DNA from: Zea mays
Taxonomy: Eukaryota > Streptophyta > Magnoliopsida > Poales > Poaceae
Direction: 5' to 3'
Assembly: GCF_902167145.1 (NCBI RefSeq)
Contig: NC_050096.1
Span: 198,106,566-198,170,565, forward strand
Length of the DNA stretch: 64,000 nucleotides
The notes below the pieces were generated by a model, which saw only the letters and a list, made by a program, of their open reading frames with translations, was not told the DNA's origin and made no database searches. Positions within the stretch are counted from its first letter, which is position 1. Each line of letters starts with the position of its first letter. Shown here piece by piece: positions 33,701-45,244 of the stretch. The position numbers and the translations under genes are program-made.

Positions 33701-34999
33701 GGAGGTTACTGCAATATTAACTTGAAATCTTTCTCCTTTAGTGGTCGTGAGTTCTACGGTACCTCTACCACATGCTATCACGGCCTTTGCCTTTCTTAGC
33801 CATGACATACCAAGGATCAGATCTATACTGCTTGACTCTAATATTATAGCAGTAGCTCCAAATTCTCTACCCATAATGGTCAATATCAATCTACGTGTCA
33901 TTTGATTCGCCTCAACAGGCCCTTTAGGTGTAATTACTATCATGGGTTTTCTCATATTTAGCAGTGGTATTTCATTTGTGTTGGCATATCTAGCAGACAT
34001 GAATGAATGTGTAGCACCAGAATCAAATAATATGGTTGCTGGAATTGCATTAACATAAAACATACCAAGTACGATGTCCCCACCATCCGGAGTAGCATCA
34101 ACGTTGACTTGATTAACCTTGGCAATAGAATATCCCTTGCCAGATCCTGGAGTTTGCTGCCTGTTCTGAACTAGAGTAGTAGCAATCCTCTGTGGGCAGA
34201 CATTTGCATAATGACCAGTCTTCCCGCACTTGAAACAAGTAGTGCCTGGACTCTGTCCTGAAAACTTCGTCGGGGTGCCAGTGGGGGTAGCCTGTCGAGG
34301 AGGTGGAGTCCTCAGTGGTGATTGCTGAACTGGGCGCGGTCCTCCTGGTCGAGTCGGTGTACCCTGTGGTGAACTGTAGCGAGGACGAACACTGCTGCTA
34401 CCCTGTCCTTGTGAGATAGCCTTCCTCTTCAAATCACCCAGTTGAACACGCTTGTGTTCAATAGCAAGAGCCTTATCCAGTAGCCTCTGAAATGATGGAA
34501 AGGTGTGTGCAACCAGTGCATATTGCAAGGGTCCATTAAGTCCTTCAATAAAATGCTCCTGCTTCCTCTCATCCTCAGCAACTTCCTCTGGAGCATATCT
34601 CGACAGCTGAATAAATTTGTCTCTGTACTCGCTGACCGACATATTGCCTTGCTTCAATGACAGAAACTCCTTCTTCTTGATCTTTATCATACCAGCTGGA
34701 ATATGGTAGTTCCTAAATTGTGTCCTGAACTCTGCCCAAGTAATAGTATCAGCAGCATCATGGGCAACCATATAAGAATCCCACCAGTCAGCAGCAGGAC
34801 CCGTCAGACGACCCGAGGCATAAAGAACTTTCTCTCTGTCTGAGCATTGGGCAATGTTGAGCATCTTCTCAATTGCTTTTAGCCAATCATCTGCATCAAG
34901 TGGATCTGGCGAGCTGGCGAAGGTTGGTGGCTTATGACTCATAAACTCCCGGTGCTTATCACGAGGTGGAACTGGTGGTGGTGGTGGAGGCAATGGCAC
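30752..34999 (-). pseudogene. Chromovirus gag-pol (main part), with two stop codons
   Basis: From the right: a retrotransposon gag domain (WLKAIEKMLNIAQCSDREKV), a CCHC knuckle CFKCGKTGHYANVC, a protease with DSGATHSF, a reverse transcriptase split by stops after VQKKDGS (about 33390) and after KTAFST (about 33201), then the catalytic [11 protein letters not shown], RNase H with [11 protein letters not shown], an HHCC integrase with the DDE core ([20 protein letters not shown]), a GPF/Y-type module ([11 protein letters not shown]) and a C-terminal chromodomain ([12 protein letters not shown]...[13 protein letters not shown]). The chromodomain would steer integration to heterochromatin. The second stop looks like a CGA-to-TGA change, as expected from decay of methylated CpG. 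The polyprotein cannot be made. Confidence 0.93.
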
Positions 35000-35029
35000 T
35001 TGCTGCTGTTGTTGCTGTTGTTGAAGTTG

Positions 35030-35034
35030 TTGTT
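35030..35034. repeat. Target-site duplication TTGTT of Sirevirus 2 (left)
   Basis: TTGTT here and at 44433-44437 flank Sirevirus 2, within the poly-Gln coding part of chromovirus gag. Confidence 0.88.
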
Positions 35035-36305
35035 TGAAAGTCGCCTAGAGGGGGGTGAATAGGGCGAAACTGAAATTCTCAAAAATAATCACAACTACGA
35101 GCCGGGTTAGCGTTAGAAATATAATAGAGTCCACGAGAGAGGGTGCAAAACAAATCGCAAGCGAATAATGAAGTGGGACACGCGGATTTGTTTTACCGAG
35201 GTTCGGTTCTCTCAAACCTACTCCCCGTTGAGGAGGCCACAAAGGCCGGGTCTCTTTCAACCCTTACCCTCTCTCAAACGGTCCCTCGGACCGAGTGAGC
35301 TTTCTCTTCTCAATCACTTGGAACACAAAGTTCCCACAAGGACCACCACAAGTTTGGTGTCTCTTGCCTCAATTACAAGTGAGTTTGATCGCAATGAAAG
35401 AATCAAGAAAGAAGAAAGCAATCCAAGTGCAAGAGCTCGAAAGAACACAAGCAAATCTCTCTCTCTCTAATCACTAGGGCGTTGTGTGGAATTTGGAAAG
35501 GATTTGATCTCTTTGGTGTGTCTAGAATTGAATGCTAGAGCTCTTGTAAGTAGTTGAGAAGTGGAAAACTTTGATGCAATGAATGGTGGGTGGTTGGGGG
35601 TATTTATAGCCCCAACCACCAAACTAGCCGTTTGGTGAGGCTGTCTGTTCGATGGTGCACCGGACAGTCCGGTGCACACCAGACATGTCCGGTGCGACAA
35701 CCACGTCACCAATGCCGTTGGGTTCCGACTGTTGGAGCTCTGACTTCTGGGCCCGCCTGGATGTCCGGTGGCGCACCGGACATGTACTGTAGAGTGTCCG
35801 GTGCGCCAGTATGGGTGTGCCTGACCTCTGCGCGCGCAGCGCGCGCATTTAATGCGTCGCAGGTAGCCGTTGGCGCCGAAATAGCCGTTGCCCCGCTGTT
35901 ACACCGGACAGTCTGGTGAATTATAGCGGAGCAGCTGAAGTGAATTCCCGAGGCTGGCGAGTTCCGGAGGCCACCCTTCCTTGGAGCACCGGACATGTTC
36001 GGTGTACACCGGACAGTCCGGTGAATTATAGCGGAGTCGCCTCTGGAATTTCCCGAAGGTGACGAGGTTGGAGTTGAAGTCCTCTGGTGCACCGGACATG
36101 TCCGGTGCGCCAGACCAGAGTTGCCTTCGGTTGTCCCTTGCTCCTTTGTTTGAACCCAATACTTGGTCTTTTTATTGGCTAAGTGTGAACCTTTGGCACC
36201 TGTATAACTTATACACTAGAGCAAACTAGTTAGTCCAATATTTGTGTTGGGCAATTCAACCACCAAAATTAATTAGGGACTAGGTGTAAGCCTAATTCCC
36301 TTTTA
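35035..36305 (-). repeat. 3' LTR of Sirevirus 2 (1271 bp)
   Basis: The right end is TTTTA rather than the usual TTTCA, so the terminal CA (TG on the minus strand) is mutated to TA. It lacks one palindrome near 35915 and one near 36095 that the partner LTR still has. Confidence 0.9.
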
Positions 36306-37125
36306 ATCTCCCCCTTTTTGGTGATTGATGCCAACACAAACCAAAGCAGATATAAAAGTGCATAAATGAACTAGTTTGCATAATGTAAGTGCAAAGGTTG
36401 CTTGGAATTGAGCCAATAAATGTTACTTACTAGATGTGCATGGATTGTTTCTTTATTTATAACATTTTGGACCACGCTTGCACCACATGTTTTGTTTTTG
36501 CAAATTCTTTTGTAAATTCTTTTCAAAGTCCTTTTGCAAGATAGTCAAAGGTAAATGAATAAGATTTTGAGAAGCATTTTCAAGATTTGAAATTCTCTCC
36601 CCTTGTTCCAAATGCTTTTCCTTTGGCTAAACAAAACTCCCCCTCAAATAAATTCTCCTCTTAGTGTTCAAGAGGGTTTTAAGATATCAAGTTTTGAAAA
36701 TACTACTTGCTCCCCCTTTAGAACACAAAGCGATACCAATTTAAAATTTTCAATTGAAAACCATTAATTTTAAAATTAGGGTGGTGGTGCGGTCCTTTTG
36801 CTTTGGGCTCATACTTTCTCCCCCTTTGGCATGAATCGCCAAAAACGGATACTTTGAGTGAGATATAAGCCCTTTGCCTAACTATTTTCTCCCCTTTGGC
36901 AAATAAAATATATGAGTGAAGATTATACCAAAAACGGAGAGTGATGCGGAGCGACGGCGAAGGATGAGTAGTAGAGTGGAGTGGAAGCCTTTGTCTTCGC
37001 CGAAGACTCCAATTCCCTTTCAATATACCTATGACTTGGTTTGAAATACACTTGAAAACACATTAGTCATAGCATATATAAAAGAGACATGATCAAAGGT
37101 ATACTTATGAGCTATGTGTGCAAGT
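36306..37125 (-). other. Sirevirus 2 region between pol and 3' LTR
   Basis: Non-coding, with repeated polypurine tracts on the minus strand (for example near 36309, 36597, 36640, 36711, 36818 and 36889), as in the same region of Sirevirus 1. Confidence 0.7.
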
Positions 37126-40100
37126 TTAGCAAAAGAAGTTCCTAGAATCAAGAATATTGAGCTCATGTCTAAGCTTGGTAAAAGATTGTTCATCAAGTGG
37201 CTTGGTAAAGATATCGGCTAATTGATCTTTAGTGTTAATGTATGAAATCTCGATATCCCCCTTTTGTTGGTGATCCCGAAGAAAATGATACCGAATGGCT
37301 ATGTGCTTAGTGCGGCTATGCTCAACGGGATTATCCGCCATGCGGATTGCACTCTCATTATCACATAGAAGAGGAACTTTGGTTAATTTGTAACCATAGT
37401 CCCGCAGGGTTTGCCTCATCCAAAGCAATTGCGCGCAGCAATGGCCTGCGGCAATGTACTCGGCTTCGGCGGTAGAAAGAGCGACCGAATTTTGCTTCTT
37501 TGAAGCCCAAGACACCAAGGATCTTCCTAAGAACTGGCAAGTCCCCGATGTGCTCTTTCTATTAATCTTACACCCCGCCCAATCGACATCCGAATAACCA
37601 ATCAAATCAAATGTGGATCCCCGAGGGTACCAAAGCCCAAACTTAGGAGTATAAGCCAAATATCTCAAGATTCGTTTTACGGCCGTAAGGTGTGATTCCT
37701 TAGGGTCGGCTTGGAATCTTGCACACATGCAAACGAAAAGCATAATGTCCGGTCGAGATGCACATAAATAAAGCAATGAACCAATCATCGACCGGTATAC
37801 CTTTTGATCGACGGATTTACCTCCCGTGTCGAGGTCGAGATGCCCATTTGTTCCCATGGGTGTCTTGATGGGCTTGGCATCCTTCATTCCAAACTTGGTT
37901 AGAATGTCTTGTGTATACTTTGTTTGGCAAATGAAGGTGCCCTCTTGGAGTTGCTTGACTTGGAATCCTAGAAAATACTTCAACTCCCCCATCATCGACA
38001 TCTCGAATTTCTGTGTCATGATCCTACTAAATTCTTCACATGTAGATTCGTTAGTAGACCCAAATATGATATCATCAACATAAATTTGGCATACAAACAA
38101 ATCATTGTCAAGGGTTTTAGTGAATAAAGTAGGATCGACCTTGCCGACTTTGAAGCCATTAGCAATAAGGAAATCTCTAAGGCATTCATACCATGCTCTT
38201 GGGGCTTGCTTGAGCCCATAAAGCGCCTTAGAGAGCCTATAGACATGGTTAGGGTACTCACTATCTTCAAAGCCGGGAGGTTGCTCAACGTAGACCTCCT
38301 CCTTGATTGGTCCATTGAGGAAGGCACTCTTCACGTCCATTTGATAAAGCTTGAAGCCATGGTAAGTAGCATAGGCTAATAATATGCGAATTGACTCAAG
38401 CCTAGCTACGGGTGCATAGGTTTCACCGAAATCCAAACCTTCGACTTGGGAGTATCCCTTGGCCACAAGTCGAGCTTTGTTCCTTGTCACCACACCATGC
38501 TCATCTTGCTTGTTGCGGAAGACCCACTTGGTTCCTACAACATTTTGGTTAGGACGTGGAACTAAATGCCATACCTCGTTCCTCGTGAAATTGTTGAGCT
38601 CCTCTTGCATCGCCATCACCCAATCCGAATCTTGGAGTGCTTCCTCTACCCTATGTGGCTCAATAGAGGAAACAAAAGAGTAATGCTCACAAAAATGTGC
38701 AACACGAGATCTAGTGGTTACCCCCTTATGAATGTCGCCGAGTATGGTGTCGACGGGGTGATCTCGTTGGATTGCTTGGTGGACTCTTGGGTGTGGCGGC
38801 CTAGGTTGTTCATCCTCCTTGTCTTGATCATTTGCATCTCCTCCTTGATCATTGCCGTCATCTTGAGGTGGCTCATCTCTTTGATCTTCTCTTTCATCAA
38901 CTTGAGCCTCGTCCTCATTTTGGGTTGGTGGAGATGCTTGCATAGAGGAGGATGGTTGATCTTGTGCATGTGGAGGCTCTTCGGATTCCTTAGGACACAC
39001 ATCCCCAATGGACATGTTCCTTAGCGCGATGCACGGAGCCTGTTCTTCACCTATCTCATCAAGATCAACTTGCTCCACTTGAGAGCCGTTAGTCTCATCA
39101 AACACAACGTCACAAGAAACTTCAACATGTCCTGAGGACTTGTTAAAGACTCTATATGCCCTTGTGTTTGAGTCATATCCTAGTAAAAAGCCTTCTATAG
39201 TTTTAGGAGCAAATTTAGATTTTCTACCTTTCTTAACAAGAATAAAGCATTTGCTACCAAAAACTCTAAAATATGAAATATTGGGCTTTTTACCAGTGAG
39301 GAGTTCATAGGATACCTTATTGAGGATTCGGTGAAGATATAACCGGTTGATGGCGTAGCAGGCGGTGTTGACCGCCTCGGCCCAAAACCGATCCGGTGTC
39401 TTGTACTCATCAAGCATGGTTCTTGCCATGTCCAATAGAGTTCGATTCTTCCTCTCCACTACACCATTTTGTTGTGGAGTGTAGGGAGAAGAAAGCTCAT
39501 GCTTGATGCCCTCTTCCTCAAGAAAGTCTTCTATTTGTGAGTTCTTGAACTCCGTCCCATTGTCGCTTCGAATTTTCTTGATCCTTAAGTCGAACTCATT
39601 TTGAGCCCGTCTCAAGAATCCCTTTAAGGTCTCTTGGGTATGAGATTTTTCCTGCAAAAAGAACACCCAAGTGAAGCGAGAATAATCATCCACAATAACT
39701 AGACAGTACTTACTCCCGCCGATGCTTATGTAAGCGATCGGGCCGAATAGGTCCATGTGTAGGAGCTCCAGTGGCCTGTCACTAGTCATGATGTTCTTGT
39801 GTGGATGATTAGTGCCAACTTGCTTTCCTGCTTGACATGCGCTACAAATCCTGTCTTTCTCAAAATGAACATTTGTTAGTCCTAAAATGTGTTCTCCCTT
39901 TAGAAGCTTATGAAGATTCTTCATTCCAACATGGGCTAGTCGGCGGTGCCAGAGCCAACCTAAGTTAGTCTTAGCAATTAAGCAAGTGTCGAGTTCAGCT
40001 CTATCAAAATCTACCAAGTATAGCTGACCCTCTAACACTCCCTTAAATGCTATTGAATCATCACTTCTTCTAAAGACAGTGACACCTACATCAGTAAATG

Positions 40101-40368
40101 GACAGTTGTAGCCCATTTGACAAAGTTGCGAAACGGAAAGCAAATTGTAATCTAAAGAATCTACAAGAAAAACATTGGAAATAGTATGGTCAAGTGATAT
40201 AGCAATTTTACCCAATCCTTTGACCAAACCTTGATTTCCATCCCCGAATGTGATAGCTCGTTGGGGATCTTGGTTTTTCTCATATGAGGAGAACATCTTC
40301 TTCTCCCCTGTCATGTGGTTTGTGCACCTGCTCTCGAGTATCCAACTTGAGCCCCCGGATGCATAAAC
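37126..40368 (-). CDS. Sirevirus 2 pol, open reading frame intact but protease active site altered
   Basis: The frame is open from 40368 ([15 protein letters not shown]...) to 37126, with 1062 aa from the first Met (40314). Order: protease, HHCC and integrase core ([11 protein letters not shown]-type [13 protein letters not shown]), reverse transcriptase (YVDDIIFGS), RNase H ([20 protein letters not shown]). The protease catalytic triplet reads ESR where Sirevirus 1 has DSG, so the catalytic Asp is replaced by Glu and the Gly by Arg. Such a protease should be inactive or nearly so, and maturation would then depend on another copy. The rest shows no stop. Confidence 0.92.
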   Translation of the reverse strand, partial: VYASGGSSWILESRCTNHMTGEKKMFSSYEKNQDPQRAITFGDGNQGLVKGLGKIAISLDHTISNVFLVDSLDYNLLSVSQLCQMGYNCPFTDVGVTVFRRSDDSIAFKGVLEGQLYLVDFDRAELDTCLIAKTNLGWLWHRRLAHVGMKNLHKLLKGEHILGLTNVHFEKDRICSACQAGKQVGTNHPHKNIMTSDRPLELLHMDLFGPIAYISIGGSKYCLVIVDDYSRFTWVFFLQEKSHTQETLKGFLRRAQNEFDLRIKKIRSDNGTEFKNSQIEDFLEEEGIKHELSSPYTPQQNGVVERKNRTLLDMARTMLDEYKTPDRFWAEAVNTACYAINRLYLHRILNKVSYELLTGKKPNISYFRVFGSKCFILVKKGRKSKFAPKTIEGFLLGYDSNTRAYRVFNKSSGHVEVSCDVVFDETNGSQVEQVDLDEIGEEQAPCIALRNMSIGDVCPKESEEPPHAQDQPSSSMQASPPTQNEDEAQVDEREDQRDEPPQDDGNDQGGDANDQDKEDEQPRPPHPRVHQAIQRDHPVDTILGDIHKGVTTRSRVAHFCEHYSFVSSIEPHRVEEALQDSDWVMAMQEELNNFTRNEVWHLVPRPNQNVVGTKWVFRNKQDEHGVVTRNKARLVAKGYSQVEGLDFGETYAPVARLESIRILLAYATYHGFKLYQMDVKSAFLNGPIKEEVYVEQPPGFEDSEYPNHVYRLSKALYGLKQAPRAWYECLRDFLIANGFKVGKVDPTLFTKTLDNDLFVCQIYVDDIIFGSTNESTCEEFSRIMTQKFEMSMMGELKYFLGFQVKQLQEGTFICQTKYTQDILTKFGMKDAKPIKTPMGTNGHLDLDTGGKSVDQKVYRSMIGSLLYLCASRPDIMLFVCMCARFQADPKESHLTAVKRILRYLAYTPKFGLWYPRGSTFDLIGYSDVDWAGCKINRKSTSGTCQFLGRSLVSWASKKQNSVALSTAEAEYIAAGHCCAQLLWMRQTLRDYGYKLTKVPLLCDNESAIRMADNPVEHSRTKHIAIRYHFLRDHQQKGDIEISYINTKDQLADIFTKPLDEQSFTKLRHELNILDSRNFFC

Positions 40369-40381
40369 CTACAAAACAATT

Positions 40382-43082
40382 TTAGTTCTTGACTTTAGGT
40401 ACCCAAACGGTTTTGGGTCCTTTGGCATTAGAAACAAGAACTTTGGGTACCCAAACACAAGTCTTGGAACCCTTGTGTTTGCCCCCAACAAACTTGGCAA
40501 CTACCTTGCCAGATTTGTTAGTAAGCACATAAGATGCATCAAAAGTTTTAAATGAAATACTATGATCATTTGATGCAATAGGAGTTTTCTTCTTAGGCAA
40601 CTTGGCACGGGTTGGTTGCCTAGAGCTAGATGTCTCACCCTTATACATAAAAAGCATGATTAGGGCCAGAGTGAGACTTCCTAGAATGAATTTTCCTAAT
40701 TTTGCTCTCAGGATAACCGGCAGGGTATAAAATGTAACCCTCGTTACCTTGAGGCATGGGAGCCTTGCCCTTAACAAAGTTAGATAAATTCTTTGGAGGG
40801 GCATTAAGTTTGACATTGTCTCCCCTTTGGAAGCCAATGCCATCCTTGATGCCAGGGCGTCTCCCATTGTAGAGCATACTTCTAGCAAATTTAAACTTTT
40901 CATTCTCTAGGTTATGCTCGGCAATTTTAGCATCTAATAATGCTATATGATCATTTTGTTGTTTAATTAAAGCCATGTGATCATGAATAGCATTGATATC
41001 AACATCTCTACATCTAGTACAAATAGAAGTGTGCTCAACGGTAGATGTAGAGGGTTTGCAAGATTTTAATTCTACAACCTTAGCATGCAACATATCATTC
41101 TTAGTTCTAAGGTCGGAAATAATAGTATTGCAAACATCAAAATCTTTAGCCTTAGCAATCAAATTTTCATTTTCTACTCTAAGGCTAGCAAGAGAATCAT
41201 TCAATTCCTTAATCTTAGCAAGCAAATCATCATTATCATTTCTAAGATTGGGAATTGAAGCATCACAAACATGAGAATCAACCTTAGCAATTAATCTAGC
41301 ATTTTCATTTCTAAGGTTGTCTATAGTCTCATGGCAAGTGCTTAGCTCACTAGACAATTTTTCACATTTTTCAACTTGTAGAGCATAAGCATTTTTCACC
41401 TTAACATGCTTTTTGTTTTCCTTAATAAGGAAGTCCTCTTGAGAGTCCAAGAGATCATCCTTCTCATGAATAGCACTAATCAATTCATTTAATTTTTCCT
41501 TTTGTTGCATGTTTAGGTCGGCAAAAAGGGTACGCAAATTATTCTCCTCATCACTAGCATTATCATCACTAGAGGATTCATATTTAGTGGAGGATTTAGA
41601 TTTAACCTTCTTCCTTTTGCCGTCCTTTGCCATGAGGCACTTGTGGCCGATGTTGGGGAAGAGGAGTCCCTTGGTGACGGCGATGTTGGCGGCGTCCTCG
41701 TCGTCGGAGGAGTCGGTGGAGCTCTCATCGGAGTTCCACTCGCGGCACACGTGGGCATCGCCGCCCCTCTTCTTGTGGTACTTCTTCTTTTCTCTCCTCT
41801 TGCCCTTCTTGTCGTCGCCCCTGTCACTGTCACTAGATATAGGACATTTTGCAATGAAATGACCGGGCTTACCACATTTGTAGCACACCTTCTTGGAACG
41901 GGACTTGTAATCCTTCCCCTTCCGTTGCTTGAGGATTTGGCGAAAGCTTTTGATGATTAAAGCCATCTCCTCATTGTCGAGCTTGGAGGCGTCAATTGGT
42001 TGTCTACTCGGTGTAGACTCCTCCTTCTTCTCCTCCGTCGCCTTAAATGCCACCGGTTGTGCTTCGGACGTGGAGGGTTCATCAAGCTCGTTGATCTTCT
42101 TTGAGCCCTTGATCATACATTCAAAGCTCACAAAATTCCCGATTACTTCCTCGGGAGTCATTAGTGTGTATCTAGGATTACCACGAATTAATTGAACTTG
42201 AGTGGGGTTAAGGAAAATAAGTGATCTCAAAATAACCTTAACCACCTCGTGGTCATCCCATTTCTTGCTCCCGAGGTTGCGCACTTGGTTCACCAAGGTT
42301 TTGAGCCGGTTGTACATATCTTGTGGCTCCTCTCCTTGGCGAAGACGGAAGCGACCGAGCTCCCCCTCGATCGTTTCCCGCTTGGTGATCTTGGTGAGTT
42401 CATCACCCTCGTGCGCGGTCTTGAGAAGGTCCCAAATTTCCTTTGCATTCTTCAACCCTTGCACCTTGTTGTATTCCTCCTTGCTTAGAGAGGCGAGGAG
42501 TATGGTTGTAGCTTGGGAGTTGAAGTGCTCGATTTGGGCCACTTCGTTCGTATCATAGTCTTCATCCCCTGTGGATGGTACCTGTGCTCCAAACTCAACA
42601 ACATTCCATATACTTTTGTGGAGTGAGGTTAGATGAAATTTCATTAAATCACTCCACCTAGCATAATCTTCGCCATCAAAAGTTGGCGGTTTGCCTAATG
42701 GAACGGAAAGTAATGGAGTATGTCTAGATGTACGAGGATAGTGTAAGGGGATCTTACTAAACTTCTTGCGCTCTTGGCGCTTAGAAGTTACGGACGGTGC
42801 ATCGGAGTCGGAGGTCGATGTTGATGAAGTGTCGGTCTCGTAGTAGACCACCTTCCTCATCCTCTTGTGCTTGTCGCCTTTCCGATGCGACTTGTGGGAA
42901 GAAGATTTTTCCTTCTTCTCTTTGTGGTGTGAGGAAGAAGATCTTTTCTCCTTCCGTTTGGAGGAGTCCTTCTTCTTCTCCTTCCTCCTGGTGCGTGACT
43001 CTTCCGATGAAGTGCTCCCTTGGCTCGTAGTGGGCTTGTCGCCGGTCTCCATCTCCCTCTTGGTGTGATCTCCCGACATCAC
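40382..43082 (-). pseudogene. Sirevirus 2 gag with a frameshift near its C-terminus
   Basis: The main frame (43082 to about 40641) has the charged N-terminus, gag core, CCHC knuckle CYKCGKPGHFIAKC and the long coiled coil, ending HSGPNHAFYV. Homology to Sirevirus 1 continues in another frame (to 40382: YKGETSSSRQPT, then WVPKVKN). The shift is in an A-run near 40648. About 85 residues are lost from the C-terminus. Confidence 0.9.
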
Positions 43083-43127
43083 TTCGAGCGGTTAGGCTCT
43101 AATGAAGCACCGGGCTCTGATACCAAT

Positions 43128-44432
43128 TGAAAGTTGCCTAGAGGGGGTGAATAGGGTGAAACTGAAATTCTCAAAAATAATCAGAACCACAAGCCGGGTT
43201 AGCGTTAGAAATATAATAGAGTCCGCGAGAGAGGGTGCAAAACAAATCGCAAGCGAATAATGAAGTGGGACACGCGGATTTGTTTTACTGAGGTTCGGTT
43301 CTCTCAAACCTACTCCCCGTTGAGGAGGCCACAAAGGCCGGGTCTCTTTCAACCCTTACCCTCTCTCAAACGGTCCCTCGGACCGAGTGAGCTTTCTCTT
43401 CTCAATCACTTGGAACACAAAGTTTCCACAAGGACCACCACAAGTTTGGTGTCTCTTGCCTCAATTACAAGTGAGTTTGATCGCAATGAAAGAATCAAGA
43501 AAGAAGAAAGCAATCCAAGCGCAAGAGCTCGAAAGAACACAAGCAAATCTCTCTCTCTAATCACTAGGGCGTTGTGTGGAATTTGGAGAGGATTTGATCT
43601 CTTTGGTGTGTCTAGAATTGAATGCTAGAGCTCTTGTAAGTAGTTGAGAAGTGGAAAACTTTGATGCAATGAATGGTGGGTGGTTGGGGGTATTTATAGC
43701 CCCAACCACCAAACTAGCCGTTTGGTGAGGCTGTCTGTTCGATGGTGCACCGGACAGTCCGGTGCACACCGGACATGTCCGGTGCGACAGCCACGTCACC
43801 AATGCCGTTGGGTTCCGACCGTTGGAGCTCTGACTTCTGGGCCCGCCTGGATGTCCGGTGGCGCACCGGACATGTACTGTAGAGTGTCCGGTGCGCAGTA
43901 TGGGCGTGCCTGACCTCTGCGCGCGCAGCGCGCGCATTTAATGCGTCGCAGGTAGCCGTTGGCGCCGAAATAGCCGTTGCCCCGCGTTACACCGGACAGT
44001 CCGGTGTACACCGGACAGTCCGGTGAATTATAGCGGAGCAGCTGAAGTGAATTCCCGAGGCTGGCGAATTCCGGAGGCCACCCTTCCTTGGAGCACCGGA
44101 CATGTCCGGTGTACACCGGACAGTCCGGTGAATTATAGCGCAGTCGCCTCTGGAATTTCTCGAAGGTGACGAGGTTGGAGTTGAAGTCCTCTGGTGCACC
44201 GGACATGTCCGGTGGCACACCGGACAGTCCGGTGCGCCAGACCAGAGTTGCCTTCGGTTGTCCCTTGCTCCTTTGTTTGAACCCAATACTTGGTCTTTTT
44301 ATTGGCTAAGTGTGAACCTTTGGCACCTGTATAACTTATACACTAGAGCAAACTAGTTAGTCCAATATTTGTGTTGGGCAATTCAACCACCAAAATTAAT
44401 TAGGGACTAGGTGTAAGCCTAATTCCCTTTCA
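43128..44432 (-). repeat. 5' LTR of Sirevirus 2 (1305 bp)
   Basis: Begins TGAAAGTTGCCTAGAGGGGG in plus orientation and ends TTCCCTTTCA. The full palindrome set is present at 43746-44238. Confidence 0.92.
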
Positions 44433-44437
44433 TTGTT

Positions 44438-44749
44438 GCAGCTGCTGTTGTTGCGCCCTCCTTTCTTGGTGTATCTCCTCTCTCTCTCCTGGCGCAACTC
44501 CTGGCGTATATCTTCTCTTTCCTGACGCATTTCCTGGCGTTCTTGCTGCATCTGGGCACGCATATCAGTCATAGTGTCCGCCATTTGCTGCATCACCGCC
44601 ATCTGAGCAGCAACCAGCGGGTCAACTCCACCTGGTGGAGGATTAGGAGGATTCATCTCTGCAGGCTGTGGCTGAGGTTGTCTATATATCCTTCGAGTGT
44701 GTCGGTTAGGAGGCAAATCAATTCCACCACCCCTCCTGGTATTGACCAT
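44438..44749 (-). pseudogene. Chromovirus gag, N-terminal part beyond the nested Sirevirus
   Basis: ATG at 44749 starts MVNTRRGGGIDLPP, followed by a Pro-rich stretch and a Gln/Arg/Glu-rich coiled coil (MRQEREDIRQELRQERE). A GAGA run near 44483 has one extra dinucleotide, which shifts the frame. In the shifted frame the sequence continues into poly-Gln, which crosses the Sirevirus insertion and links with the gag part at 34999. Confidence 0.85.
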
Positions 44750-45244
44750 CTGAGTTAGATACATATGGTAAGAGAGAGCAGTAGATAAGGCAGTAATTAC
44801 AATCATGTTACTTTGGGGATTTATTAGCTAAGCAGTTTAATGTTTTACCTACCATAGCTAATTTATTACCTTATGCTGGCACCTGCTAAGATGTCCATAT
44901 ATAATATTTCAATCAATCAAAGAAGCAAATCAGGCATTGATCATCAGAATAATCAACCAACATTTTTAATAGAGAAAATAGTTTTAATTTTGTCTTAGGA
45001 TTCCTATCTCTTAAAATTGTCACAGGGGCAGGGATTCCAAGGTGTGAAATCCATCTTGTCTAAGAGTAGAAAAGGTAAGAATGATCAGAGTAGAACAGTA
45101 GAAGGTGAGACAAGATCAAGATAAGTATAGAGAGATTTAGAGTAAGGTAAGTATAGAATAAATCAGAATGAGATAAGTAGGTAAGGGTTGTCCATTTCTA
45201 TCTAGATTTCGTCCTACAGTCAACATTTCCTCTGATACCACTTC
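44750..45244 (-). other. Chromovirus leader and primer-binding site
   Basis: Untranslated leader between the 5' LTR and gag. The primer-binding site TGGTATCAGAG (minus strand, about 45229-45240) lies a few bases from the LTR. Confidence 0.8.

Larger units (their letters stand above)
35035..44432 (-). mobile_element. Sirevirus LTR retrotransposon 2 (Opie/Ji group), nested in the chromovirus
   Basis: A complete minus-strand element of 9398 bp: 3' LTR 35035-36305, internal region, 5' LTR 43128-44432, TSD TTGTT. The primer site TTGGTATCAGAGC lies next to 43127. Pol reads through in one frame, but the protease active site is altered and gag has a frameshift. The two LTRs differ by substitutions and by two small deletions at palindromes, so this copy has aged more than Sirevirus 1, whose LTRs look identical. 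Confidence 0.95.
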
